NCBI RefSeq assembly: GCF_001552075.1
Contig: NZ_BCQM01000004.1
Location: 186,001-250,000, forward strand
Reading direction: 5' to 3'
Source of the DNA: Arthrobacter luteolus NBRC 107841
Lineage (GTDB): Bacteria > Actinomycetota > Actinomycetes > Actinomycetales > Micrococcaceae
DNA: 64,000 nt
The position numbers and the translations under genes were made by a program. Positions 14,929 through 24,108 of this stretch are shown in pieces. Positions within the stretch are counted from its first letter, which is position 1. Every line of letters starts with the position of its first letter. Under the pieces are notes generated by a model. The model had not been told where the DNA came from. It did no database searches and saw nothing but the letters and a program-made list of their open reading frames with translations.

Positions 14929-17124
14929 GTGGAAGGTATGGAATCCGCATCCGTCTCCGCGCAGAACGTCCAGTCTTCCTCCGCATCCAACCCCGGCCAG
15001 GCCGGCGGCCCAGGCGAGGCCGCAGCCCTGCGGGCAGAGGCAACTGCCTTGCTGCGGGCCCTGGTGGGCCGGGAGGATGCCGAGTTCCACGAAGGCCAGT
15101 ACGAGGCGATTGAGGCCCTGGTCCGCGGCGGGCGGCGGGCCCTGGTGGTCCAGCGCACCGGCTGGGGCAAGTCCGCGGTCTACTTCGTGGCCAGCCTGCT
15201 GCTGCGGGCGCGCGGAGCCGGCCCCACCTTGATCGTCTCGCCGCTGCTGGCACTGATGCGGGACCAGGTCTCCGCCGCAGCCCGCGCCGGAGTCCGCGCC
15301 GCGGCGATCAACTCCGCCAACCAGCTCGAATGGCAGGACATCTCCGCCCGGCTGGAAGCAGACGACGTCGACGTCCTCCTGGTCTCCCCGGAGCGGCTGA
15401 ACAACCCCGGGTTCCGTGAGAATCATCTCCCGGAACTCATCCGCCGCTCGGGCCTGCTGGTGATTGACGAGGCCCACTGCATCTCCGACTGGGGACACGA
15501 CTTCCGGCCCGACTACCGGCGGATCCGGCACCTGATCGAACAACTGCCGGCCGCGGTGCCCGTGCTGGCCACCACGGCCACAGCCAACTCCCGCGTTGTG
15601 AAGGATGTGGAGGAACAGTTGGCTTCCGGCGGCGAGGAGGTCTTCACCATCCGCGGCGCCCTCGCCCGGGATTCCCTGCGCCTGGGAGTGCTCCGGCTGC
15701 CCAGCCCGCGCAGCCGGCTCGCTTGGCTCCTCACCCACCTGGCGGACCTGCCCGGCAGCGGCATCATCTACGCCCTGACCGTCTCCGCCGCCGAGGACAC
15801 CGCGCGGCTGCTGCAGAAGGCCGGGCACCAGGTGCTGGCCTACACCGGCCGCACCGATCCGGCGGACCGCGAACAGGCCGAAGCGGCGCTGAAGAACAAC
15901 GAAGTGAAGGCGCTGGTGGCGACAAGTGCGCTCGGCATGGGGTTCGACAAACCGGACCTCGGCTTTGTGGTGCATCTGGGCGCACCCTCGTCCCCGGTGG
16001 CGTATTACCAGCAGGTCGGACGTGCCGGCCGCGGCACCCCCAACGCCGATGTGCTGCTGCTGCCCGGCTCCGAAGACCGGGACATCTGGGAGTACTTCGC
16101 AACCTCTTCCATGCCTGCCGAAGGCCCGGCCAACGCCGTGCTGCGGGAACTGGCCGACGGTTCGGTGCTTTCAACGGCGGCGCTGGAAACCCTGGTGAAC
16201 CTGAAACGTTCACCGCTGGAACTGCTCTTGAAAGTCCTGGCCGTGGACGGCGCCGTGGAACGGGTCACCGGCGGCTGGCGGGGGACGGGACGGCCGTGGA
16301 CCTACGACCGCGAGCGGTATGAGCGGATCGCCGCGGCCCGGGTCAAGGAACAGCAGGCCATGCTGGACTACGAAAACACCAGCAGCTGCCGGATGGAGTT
16401 CCTCTCCCGGCAGCTGGATGATCCCGCGGCGGCTCCCTGCGGGCGGTGCGACAACTGCGCGGGGCGCTGGTATCCGGACGACGTCGCCGCCGAGGCAACG
16501 GACAGCGCCGGGCAGGCGCTCAGCAGGGTGGGTGTGGACATCGATCCGCGCGGGATGTACCCCACCGGCATGGAACGTCTGGGGGTGCCGGTGAAGGGCA
16601 AGATCAAGCCCGACACCGCCATCTCCACAGGGCGGGCACTGGCCCGCCTCACCGACCTCGGCTGGGGCGGCCGGCTGCGCGAGATCTTCGCGTCCGGAGC
16701 TGAAGACACACCCGTGGACCAGGCGCTGCTGCAGGGCTGCGTCCAGGTGCTGGCCCAGTGGGGCTGGCAGGAACGGCCCGTCGCGATTGTCAGTGTGCCG
16801 AGCCGAACGCGTCCACAGCTGGTCGGTTCCCTGGCGCAGGGACTCTCCGAGCTCGGCCGGATTCCGTATCTGGGTGCCCTGCAGCTTCCCCACGGCGGAC
16901 CGTCAGGCGGCTCCGGGGGTAACAGTGCCTTCCGGCTGGCCTCGGTCTGGGAGCAGTTCGCGGTGCCGGACGGCGGCGCTGACTGGTTCGCCGCCAACCC
17001 CGGCCCGGTGCTGCTGGTGGACGACTTCGCCGACAGCCGCTGGACCCTGACCGAAGCCGGACGCACGCTCCGGCTGGCCGGCGCGGAATCCGTGCTGCCG
17101 TTTGTGCTGGCGCTGAAGGCTTAG
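14929..17124 (+). CDS. recQ: RecQ-family DNA helicase fused to a phosphoribosyltransferase-like domain
   Basis: This ATP-dependent 3'-5' DNA helicase is about 731 residues. Motif I is TGWGKS (about 76-81), motif II DEAH in VIDEAHCISDWGHDFRPDY, motif III ATTATAN, and motif VI QQVGRAGRG. The RecQ zinc site is partly visible (SCRMEF and PCGRCDNC). No HRDC domain is seen. Instead the C-terminal part contains VLLVDDFADSRWT (about 694-706), the PRPP-loop signature of ComF/PRTase-type proteins. The GTG at 14929 sits eight bases after GGAGG; ATG 14938 is the alternative start. It acts in DNA repair or recombination by family. Confidence 0.9.
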   Translation: MEGMESASVSAQNVQSSSASNPGQAGGPGEAAALRAEATALLRALVGREDAEFHEGQYEAIEALVRGGRRALVVQRTGWGKSAVYFVASLLLRARGAGPTLIVSPLLALMRDQVSAAARAGVRAAAINSANQLEWQDISARLEADDVDVLLVSPERLNNPGFRENHLPELIRRSGLLVIDEAHCISDWGHDFRPDYRRIRHLIEQLPAAVPVLATTATANSRVVKDVEEQLASGGEEVFTIRGALARDSLRLGVLRLPSPRSRLAWLLTHLADLPGSGIIYALTVSAAEDTARLLQKAGHQVLAYTGRTDPADREQAEAALKNNEVKALVATSALGMGFDKPDLGFVVHLGAPSSPVAYYQQVGRAGRGTPNADVLLLPGSEDRDIWEYFATSSMPAEGPANAVLRELADGSVLSTAALETLVNLKRSPLELLLKVLAVDGAVERVTGGWRGTGRPWTYDRERYERIAAARVKEQQAMLDYENTSSCRMEFLSRQLDDPAAAPCGRCDNCAGRWYPDDVAAEATDSAGQALSRVGVDIDPRGMYPTGMERLGVPVKGKIKPDTAISTGRALARLTDLGWGGRLREIFASGAEDTPVDQALLQGCVQVLAQWGWQERPVAIVSVPSRTRPQLVGSLAQGLSELGRIPYLGALQLPHGGPSGGSGGNSAFRLASVWEQFAVPDGGADWFAANPGPVLLVDDFADSRWTLTEAGRTLRLAGAESVLPFVLALKA

Positions 17125-17241
17125 CTGGTTCGGGCCGGGTGAGGCACCATACCGGGGAGCGGAACCCAGCCGCCGGGCAATGCCGGGTCATGCCGGACAA
17201 TTAGCCCAGCAGCCCAGCAGAACCCGTGCCGACGGTGCGGA

Positions 17242-18993
17242 CTAAATCGCAGGCACAGCGCCGGCGGCGTCCTCGTAGGCCGTGACCCCGGCTGCGTCGC
17301 GCGCCGCCACATAGCCGAAGGTCAGAGCCGGGCCCAGGTTGATTCCGCCGGCCGGGTAATGGCCGCCCATCACGCTGGCCTGGTCATTGCCCACGGCATA
17401 CAGCCCTCCGATGGGTGTGCCGGCGGCGTTGAGGACCCGGGCGCGGGAATCAACGTCAATCCCGGCAAAGGTTCCGAAGCTGCCGGGAACTACCTTGACG
17501 GCGTAGAACGGGCCCTTCTCGAGCGGGGCCAGTGACGGGTTGGGGGAGGTTTTCGGATCGCCGCCGTAGCGGTTGAAGCTGGTCTCCCCGCGGTCGAAGT
17601 CCGGATCGGCGCCGCGCCGTGCATGCTCGTTGAACCGGGCAACGGTGTCCTTGAGGCCCTGCGGATCGATTCCGCAGTTCCGGGCCAGTTCCTCCAGGGT
17701 CCGGCCCTTCTTCAGGTAGCCGGAGCGCAGGTAGGGGAACAGCGGCACGGGCAGCGGCTTGGCCATGCCGAGCGGATACCGGCGGACAAACCGGGCGTCC
17801 GCGATCTGCCAGGAGGCAACCTCTTCACCTTCGGGGGTGGCTTCGAAGAGCGCGGCAACGTAGTCGTAGTACCCGTTCGCCTCATTGACGAACCGCTTGC
17901 CGTCCCGCCGTACGCCGATGCTGCCGGGTTTCGCCCGGTCCATGATGTGCGGGAAAACCCCCTCGCGGCCGCTGGCGTAGGGGACCAGGGACACCGGGCA
18001 CCAGGCAGCGGGTGAAGCCAGATCGGTTTTGAACTGCGCTCCCGCCGCCTCGGCCAGGGTGAGGCCGTCGCCGGTTACCTCCTTCGGGGCCAGCGTCCAA
18101 TGCTCGGTGCCGGTGGGAGTTTTGGGGAACAGCTTTCGACGCCGCTCGACGTCCTGCGGGAACCCGCCGGTGGCTAGCACGACTCCGCGCCTGGCCGTGA
18201 TCACATACCGGCCGTCCGGGCCTTCCACTTCGGCTCCGGTCACGGCTCCCGCGGCGTCGGTGAGCAGCCGCCGCGCCGGGGTCGAGATCCGGATCTCGAC
18301 CCCCAGATCGTCTGCGGATTTCATCAGCCGGCCGGTCAGTGCGGTGCCGTTGACCAGCTGCATGTTCCGGCGGTGGACCAGCAGGTCGAAGACATGCGGG
18401 ACAAACCGCTTGGCTGCGTGCAGCAAACCGCTGATGCTGCCCTGGGACGCGCCGAGGAACTTCGTCAGGTCCGGTCCGGCCATGATGCCCATGCCCAGGA
18501 AGGACGTTTCGTACAGCTGGTGGCGCATCTTGGCCCGCACCTCGGGCCGGATGCGGCGCGCGTTGATCGGGGCGGGGCCCACGGAACGGTGCCCGGTGCC
18601 GGCGCCCGGCGTTTTCCCGTAGATGTCGTTGATTTTGGCGCCGGGAGTGAACTGCAGGCTGGTTTTCTGTTCGAAGAAGCCCACCATGTGCGGCACGGCC
18701 TCCAGGAACGCGTCCACGCGGCCGGCGTCGTAGTTGCCACCCAGCCGGTGGCGCAGATAGGTGCGGAACTGTTCGCGGTCCTCGTCCACGCCATCAGCCT
18801 TGGCCAGCGGGTTGCCGGGCGTCCAGGCCCACCCTCCGGACCAGGAGGTGGCCCCGCCGCAGACCGCGGCTTTTTCCACCACGGCGACTTTCAGCCCGTG
18901 GTAGGCGGCGGTGACAGCGGCGGAGAGGCCGCCGGCACCGGAACCGATCACAAGGACGTCGACGTCGAGGGGCTGGGCGGTGGTGGTGCTCAT
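17242..18993 (-). CDS. FAD-binding dehydrogenase (fumarate reductase/ketosteroid dehydrogenase type)
   Basis: The 583-residue flavoprotein belongs to the fumarate reductase/3-ketosteroid-1-dehydrogenase superfamily. The Rossmann FAD motif is GSGAGGLSAA (17-26), with GGATSWSGG following and ATGGFPQD mid-chain. The C-terminal FAD segment is GLYAVGNDQASVMGGHYPAGGINLGPALTFGY. The family inserts or removes a C=C bond next to a carbonyl. It lacks a heme or signal sequence, so it is cytosolic. It is the last gene of the operon running from the MHS transporter at 25491. The substrate is unknown. Confidence 0.85.
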   Translation of the reverse strand: MSTTTAQPLDVDVLVIGSGAGGLSAAVTAAYHGLKVAVVEKAAVCGGATSWSGGWAWTPGNPLAKADGVDEDREQFRTYLRHRLGGNYDAGRVDAFLEAVPHMVGFFEQKTSLQFTPGAKINDIYGKTPGAGTGHRSVGPAPINARRIRPEVRAKMRHQLYETSFLGMGIMAGPDLTKFLGASQGSISGLLHAAKRFVPHVFDLLVHRRNMQLVNGTALTGRLMKSADDLGVEIRISTPARRLLTDAAGAVTGAEVEGPDGRYVITARRGVVLATGGFPQDVERRRKLFPKTPTGTEHWTLAPKEVTGDGLTLAEAAGAQFKTDLASPAAWCPVSLVPYASGREGVFPHIMDRAKPGSIGVRRDGKRFVNEANGYYDYVAALFEATPEGEEVASWQIADARFVRRYPLGMAKPLPVPLFPYLRSGYLKKGRTLEELARNCGIDPQGLKDTVARFNEHARRGADPDFDRGETSFNRYGGDPKTSPNPSLAPLEKGPFYAVKVVPGSFGTFAGIDVDSRARVLNAAGTPIGGLYAVGNDQASVMGGHYPAGGINLGPALTFGYVAARDAAGVTAYEDAAGAVPAI

Positions 18994-19052
18994 GGGTGTG
19001 GATCCATTTCGGTGGTTCGGTAGTTCGGTGTGGATGGGGTGCAGCGGCGGGG

Positions 19053-19895
19053 TTAGTGGCCGTACTCGTCGGCGTCCAGGCGCGGGCCCGCCCCGGTGTC
19101 CAGGGCGTCGATGGCGGCACGCTCGCTGTCAGTGAGGACAAAGTCGAAGATGTCCAGGTTTTCGCGCTGGCGGGCGTCGCTGGCTGATTTCGGGACTGCA
19201 ATGCGGCCGGAGTCAAGATGCCAGCGAAGGACCACCTGGGCGGGCGTCTTGCCGTAGCCGGCAGCGGGTCCCGTGACGGCCGGGTGGTCGAGGAAGGCAC
19301 CGGCCCGGCCCAGCGGGCTGTACGCCCCGGTGGCGATACCGAGGGCGTTATGGTGCTCCAGCTGGCCCCGCTGCAGGTGGTGGGGATCCACCTGGATCTG
19401 GTTAACCGCCGGCTTCAGCCCCTCGGCGGCGACACGGTCCAGGTGTGCGGGCTTGAAGTTGGAGACTCCCCAGGCGCGCAGGAGCCCTTCGTCCACCAGA
19501 TCCTGCAGGCCAGCGCAGGTTTCGAGGTAGCGGTCCAGCGCGGGATTGGGCCAGTGAATAAGGAAAAGGTCCAGATAGACAAGCCCCAGCCGCTTCAGCG
19601 CTTCGCCGTACACGGTTCGGACGGCGGTGCGGGAGTGGCCGGCGAGGCTGAGTTTGCTGGTGACCCAGAGCTCGGCCCGGTCAATCCCTGCGCGGCGGAT
19701 TCCTTCGCCGACCGCTTCCTCGTTGCCGTATTTCTCCGCGGTGTCCACATGGCGGTACCCGTTGGAGATACTGCGGGCGACGGCGTCTGCGGCCTCCCGG
19801 CCCACCAGCGGCCACGTACCCAGGCCAATCAGCGGGATCACTGCTCCCGGTGCGATTTCGAGCTGCTTTTTCGGGGCGGTGCTGGAGTATGTCAT
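19053..19895 (-). CDS. Aldo/keto reductase
   Basis: This is a 280-residue (alpha/beta)8 NADPH-dependent reductase of the 2,5-diketo-gluconate reductase/AKR5-like branch. The catalytic tetrad is visible: Asp51, Tyr56 (AEKYGNE), Lys81 (TSKLSL) and His114 (LIHWPNP). The C-terminal NADPH site is IAVPKSASDARQRENLDIFDF. A GTG at 19913 overlaps the upstream stop as GTGA and is an alternative start; ATG 19895 is used because it gives the standard N-terminus. It lies within the unassigned catabolic operon. Confidence 0.9.
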   Translation of the reverse strand: MTYSSTAPKKQLEIAPGAVIPLIGLGTWPLVGREAADAVARSISNGYRHVDTAEKYGNEEAVGEGIRRAGIDRAELWVTSKLSLAGHSRTAVRTVYGEALKRLGLVYLDLFLIHWPNPALDRYLETCAGLQDLVDEGLLRAWGVSNFKPAHLDRVAAEGLKPAVNQIQVDPHHLQRGQLEHHNALGIATGAYSPLGRAGAFLDHPAVTGPAAGYGKTPAQVVLRWHLDSGRIAVPKSASDARQRENLDIFDFVLTDSERAAIDALDTGAGPRLDADEYGH

Positions 19896-19909
19896 GTCTG
19901 AGCCGGCTC

Positions 19910-20743
19910 TCACAGTTCGGGCGCCGCGGGCAGGGCAGCGGCTTTTTCGAGTACATCTACGGCGGCGGCCCGCAGCTGTTGTGCCCAGGCCAGTTCGCCG
20001 ATCCGGGCCACGGTGCTGTCAGAGGGGGTCTCCACGCTCACCGGCACGCCGGCCGGCAGCGAAGCCACGAGCTCGGCCAGGCGAAAGCCGCCGCTGCCGG
20101 GCACTGCGCGTTCGGACCGGGATTCGGTGACCAGGCCAGGCCTGTCCGCCGGCCGCTGCACCGGTCCGTCGCACAGCTGAAGCAGCGGAACCAGATCCGC
20201 ATTCTGCGAAATTTGCTCCGGAGTTCCGTCGAAACGCCGCACATGCAGGGCGTCCACGACGATCCGGCAGCCGGCGTACCGGGCAAGTCCGGCCGCCGCC
20301 GGGATGGAGTTCACCGCCTGGTAGGAGATGGGCTCCAAAGTCGGCATGATGCCGTACGCCCGGCCGTCCGCGGTCATCTGCGCCAGCGTGTCGGCGAGCC
20401 GGGACCGGTCAGGATCGCTGGCCGCGACGGTGAGCGACGAGGCACCCAGTGCCTGTCCCGCTTCCATCATGGCCAGCCAGGCGGCGCGCTGATCGCTGCC
20501 GTCCAGCAGCAGGAACTCGATGTCGTGGACCCGGACACCGGTGTCCGCCATCCGGGCGAGTGTCTCGGCCAGCAGGGGGGATCCGGGCTGGACGTTGAAG
20601 GGCTGCTCGGCGGCGGTCACCGGGCGTACCCGGGCGCCGATGAAATCAAATCCTGCCGCTGCGGCCAGGGACACCAGCTCCGGCGGGGAGGACTGCAGCA
20701 GGGACAGCTGGGCAATGCCGAGCTGGCGGCGTGCGGCGCTCAT
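19910..20743 (-). CDS. TIM-barrel sugar isomerase/epimerase family protein
   Basis: The 277-residue protein has the AP-endonuclease-2-like TIM-barrel fold of xylose isomerase-type epimerases. Strand ends resemble metal ligands of that family: Glu in PTLEPISY, Asp/His in VVDALHVRR, and Glu in VSVETPSD near the C terminus. Related enzymes include inosose dehydratases, hexulose epimerases and 3-dehydroshikimate dehydratases, so an isomerase or lyase role is possible. Its ATG overlaps the stop of the reductase gene upstream (ATGA), indicating translational coupling. Confidence 0.8.
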   Translation of the reverse strand: MSAARRQLGIAQLSLLQSSPPELVSLAAAAGFDFIGARVRPVTAAEQPFNVQPGSPLLAETLARMADTGVRVHDIEFLLLDGSDQRAAWLAMMEAGQALGASSLTVAASDPDRSRLADTLAQMTADGRAYGIMPTLEPISYQAVNSIPAAAGLARYAGCRIVVDALHVRRFDGTPEQISQNADLVPLLQLCDGPVQRPADRPGLVTESRSERAVPGSGGFRLAELVASLPAGVPVSVETPSDSTVARIGELAWAQQLRAAAVDVLEKAAALPAAPEL

Positions 20744-22839
20744 CGGGCAGCCTCCAGCGGAACCACGGCGGCCGGCGCTGAGGCAGGGCCGCCGAGCGCG
20801 GGCGTGGCACCGGAAGCTGGATCGGCACCGGCGAGGTAGGCAGCGGCCCGCTGGCCGGCGTCAAAGCCGCTCTTGATGGCGTTGGAAGCGATGGCCGGCA
20901 ACTGGTCCACCACTGTGCCGGCCAGGGTGACCGGCACTCCGGCGGCCTGGCTGAGCGCGGCCTCGCGTCCCTCGGGGCTGATAGCCGGGCTGAGCGGGAG
21001 CACGGAGCGGGAGACCAGAAGCTCGCCCGGGGCGTCCAGCCACTCCTCACCGTGGGGACCAACAATCCGGAGCCGTCCATCGGCAAATTCGGCGATCCGG
21101 GAATCCAGCCGGATCCGCACCGCCGGATTGGCCTGGAGCCGCGGGGCCGCGAGGATCTTGGCCCGGCGTCCCGCCTCAGGTGCAATCACCTCCTGCGGAC
21201 CAACCAGCAGCACCGCGGTGCCGCGGTCCGCCAGGCTGTCAGCGACACTCATGGCCACCGAGTCCGTGCCCCAGATCGTGAGGGCCGCGGGGGCGGGTTC
21301 GGTGCCGTCGAGGATGCCCTGGTGGGCCTGCAGCCAGGCACGGACGTCGGAGACCAGGGGGCCGCCGGCTCCGGCGAAACTCTGCTCCGGCCGGATCCCG
21401 CCGGTGGCGAGGACAATGGTGTCCGCTTGATGTTCGACGGCGAGCCGGTCCAGACGGGCCGTGTCCACGGCGGTGCCGAGCTGAATCTGGATACCGAGGC
21501 GCTGATTCTCCTCGGCGGCCCAGCTGGTGAAGCGGTGGAAGTCCGGCGTGGATTTCATGAGCTCGGCCTGGGCAAAGTCGCCGCCCAGCCGGGTGCCGGC
21601 GTCGAGCACCGTGACCCGGGCACCGGCGCAGGCAAGTTCGCGGGCCGCCGTCAGGCCGGCAGGGCCGGCGCCAACGACGACGGCGCGGGAACCGGGCCGC
21701 ACCACGGGCGTCGGAACGGGAGTCCGGGACCGGCCGACGGCCGGGTTGACGGTGCAGGTGACCTGCCCGATGCCGAGATTGTCGATGCAGACGTTGCAGG
21801 CGATGCAGGGGCGGTAGCGGCTGCCGTGCAGGACGGCGGGAACAAAGTCCGGGTCGGCGTGTACGGCCCGGCCGAGCGAGACGAAGTCGCACAAGCCGTC
21901 CCGCAGCACGGCGTCGATGATTTCCGGGGAGTTCAACCGGCCAGCCAGGCCCAGCGGGAGGCCGTAGCGGCGGTACTCCCGGGCGTAGCTGCCCAGGACC
22001 CCGGGCGCCCATTCGCCGGACTGCACAATCCATTCCCCGGCCTCGTAGCTGCCGGCGGAGAGGTCGATGAAGTCCAGGGCGTCAGTGTTGACCCGGTCCA
22101 GAACGGAGAGCTGGCCAGCGGCATCAAGTCCGCCCTCGACGCCTTCCACGACGGAAATACGGATCCCGACGACGGCCTGCGGAACCCGGGCGCGGATTTC
22201 GTCGATGACCAGGTTCACGAACGCCTCACCGGCACCGAACTCGTCCCGGCGCCAATTGGTGCGGGGAGACATGAACTGGTGGACCAGGTAGCCGTGGCCG
22301 CCGTGGATATTGATGATGTCGAAACCGGCCTCAACGGCCCGGCGCGCTGCCTCCCCGTACGCGGCGGCCAGTTCACGGACCTCCTCCGTGGTCAGCTCGC
22401 GGGGCAGTTCGCCGCCGGCAACGCCGCAGGCAGACGGTGACGGCGCCACGTTCTTGAATCCCGTGACTTCGGCCTGTGCGGTGCGGCCGCCATGGTTGAT
22501 TTCGACGGCGGCCAGGGCGCCCTCCGCATGGACGGCGTCGGTGAAGATCTTCATACCGGGAACGGTGCGGTCGGTGTGCAGGCCCAGCTGATGGGTGCGC
22601 CCCTTGCCGTCAGCGCGGACGTACGTTGCTTCGGTCGTCACGATTCCGAGCCCCGCCCTGGCCCGGGTGACCAGGTAGTCCAGGTACTGTTCGGTCATCC
22701 GGCCGTCGGTGGTTCCGTAGTTGCGCTCCATCGGCGAGGAGGCGAGCCGGTTCCGCAGCACCACCGGGGTGCGTCCGCTGCGGCCGAGTTCGAGCGGTTG
22801 CCGGGCATGGGCTGAGCCGCCTTGGGGTGTGTGGTTCAC
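20740..22839 (-). CDS. NADH:flavin oxidoreductase of the dienoyl-CoA reductase/trimethylamine dehydrogenase type
   Basis: This 699-residue protein joins an N-terminal old-yellow-enzyme FMN barrel to a C-terminal FAD/NAD(P)-binding half. The barrel shows RNRLASSPMERNYG, INHGGR and HGGHGYLVHQFMSP. The cluster motif CIACNVC with a further Cys eleven positions on (QVTCTVNP) provides four 4Fe-4S ligands in the trimethylamine-dehydrogenase spacing. The second half starts at VVVGAGPAGLTAA. Such enzymes reduce C=C bonds of enals, dienoyl-CoAs or cyclic enones, or demethylate amines. It starts at GTG with an AGGAGA site. Confidence 0.88.
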   Translation of the reverse strand: MNHTPQGGSAHARQPLELGRSGRTPVVLRNRLASSPMERNYGTTDGRMTEQYLDYLVTRARAGLGIVTTEATYVRADGKGRTHQLGLHTDRTVPGMKIFTDAVHAEGALAAVEINHGGRTAQAEVTGFKNVAPSPSACGVAGGELPRELTTEEVRELAAAYGEAARRAVEAGFDIINIHGGHGYLVHQFMSPRTNWRRDEFGAGEAFVNLVIDEIRARVPQAVVGIRISVVEGVEGGLDAAGQLSVLDRVNTDALDFIDLSAGSYEAGEWIVQSGEWAPGVLGSYAREYRRYGLPLGLAGRLNSPEIIDAVLRDGLCDFVSLGRAVHADPDFVPAVLHGSRYRPCIACNVCIDNLGIGQVTCTVNPAVGRSRTPVPTPVVRPGSRAVVVGAGPAGLTAARELACAGARVTVLDAGTRLGGDFAQAELMKSTPDFHRFTSWAAEENQRLGIQIQLGTAVDTARLDRLAVEHQADTIVLATGGIRPEQSFAGAGGPLVSDVRAWLQAHQGILDGTEPAPAALTIWGTDSVAMSVADSLADRGTAVLLVGPQEVIAPEAGRRAKILAAPRLQANPAVRIRLDSRIAEFADGRLRIVGPHGEEWLDAPGELLVSRSVLPLSPAISPEGREAALSQAAGVPVTLAGTVVDQLPAIASNAIKSGFDAGQRAAAYLAGADPASGATPALGGPASAPAAVVPLEAAR

Positions 22840-22864
22840 GTGGTTCTCCTTGGAAGAGGCGCGG

Positions 22865-24031
22865 CTAGCCGGCCGCCGCGGCGGAGGCGGCCAGAGCTGC
22901 GGCGCGGGCGACGACGGTTCCGGGGGCCGTGGGACCATCCGCCGGGAACGGTGCGAAGCGGACCGGCAGGCCGGTGCGCGCTGATTCATAGACCGCGAGC
23001 AGGATCCGGAGGGCATTGTTGGCGTCCCGGCCGGTGATTGCCGGGTCGTTGCCGCCAGCCAGGGCCTCGACAAAATCGCGGATCTGGCTGGTGTGGTGCG
23101 GAATGAGCTGGGCATTGATGGAGGTCAGGTCAACGTTTGCCTCGGCATCGCTGGGGTGCACGGGGGTGGTCTCCACGGTGCCGCCGGCGGCCATGAGGGT
23201 GACCCTGCCGTCGGTTCCCTCGGGGAACTCACTGAGCTCGGCGGTGGCCCCGGTGGAGCCGGTGATGCGGATCTGGACGCCCAGTGAGGGAGAGGCAGCC
23301 GTGGAGGCCGACAGGGTGGCGATGGCACCGGAGGTGAACTTCAGGACGGCGGTGGCGGAGTCTTCCACTTCAATATGCTCGCCGTGTTTGAAGGTATTGA
23401 TCGCGCCGTAAACCTCGGCGACGCCGCCCATGTACCACTGGAGGAGGTCGATGTAGTGGATTGCCTGGGTCATCAGCACACCGCCGCCGTCGGTCTGCCA
23501 GGTACCCCGCCAGGCATCCGCCGAATAGTAGCTGGGATCGCGGTGCAGCAGCACGGAAACGTGTCCGATCACGGGCGTTCCCAGGGTTCCGTCGTCGATC
23601 ATGGTGCGGACGCGCTGCGCCGCCGGCCAGAAGCGGCGCTGGAAGAGGACACCGAGCTTGACGCCCGCGGCGCTGCACGCAGCCACCATGCGTTCAGCGG
23701 AGGCGAGGTCAACTGCGATGGGTTTCTCGCACAGGACATGCACGCCGGCTTCGGCCGCCTCGAGGACCACGGCTTCGTGGGTGGGATGCGGGGTGCAGAC
23801 CGAGACGATGTCGAGTCCGAGGGCCAGCAGCGCCGCGACGGAGTCGACGGCGTTCGGTACCGCCCAGGCGGCAGCCGTCGCCTGGGCGCGGCCAAGGTCC
23901 GTGTCACAGACGCCGACGACTTCTGCCGCGTCCAGTGCCGCGAAGGCCTCGAGATGGTTGCGGCTGATCATGCCGCAGCCAACGATGCCGACGCGCAGCC
24001 GGCGCTGGGGGACAGGGAGCTGGTGGTTCAC
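22865..24031 (-). CDS. Gfo/Idh/MocA family oxidoreductase
   Basis: The 388-residue NAD(P)-dependent dehydrogenase has a Rossmann N-terminal domain with VGIVGCGMISRNH (14-26) and the family motif CEKPIAVD (Lys103 as catalytic base), then the C-terminal sheet domain with GGGVLMTQAIHYIDLLQW. Family members oxidise polyols, inositols and glycosides at a ring carbon. It starts at GTG 24031 and lies 25 bases before the flavin oxidoreductase gene in the same operon. The substrate is unknown. Confidence 0.9.
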   Translation of the reverse strand: MNHQLPVPQRRLRVGIVGCGMISRNHLEAFAALDAAEVVGVCDTDLGRAQATAAAWAVPNAVDSVAALLALGLDIVSVCTPHPTHEAVVLEAAEAGVHVLCEKPIAVDLASAERMVAACSAAGVKLGVLFQRRFWPAAQRVRTMIDDGTLGTPVIGHVSVLLHRDPSYYSADAWRGTWQTDGGGVLMTQAIHYIDLLQWYMGGVAEVYGAINTFKHGEHIEVEDSATAVLKFTSGAIATLSASTAASPSLGVQIRITGSTGATAELSEFPEGTDGRVTLMAAGGTVETTPVHPSDAEANVDLTSINAQLIPHHTSQIRDFVEALAGGNDPAITGRDANNALRILLAVYESARTGLPVRFAPFPADGPTAPGTVVARAAALAASAAAAG

Positions 24032-24108
24032 GGGGAAATGCCTTTCGCAAAGGAGCGTGGGGTGGCTTGGGAGGGGGAAGCTGGCGGGGCCAGGGGAGGG
24101 GGGCGCGG

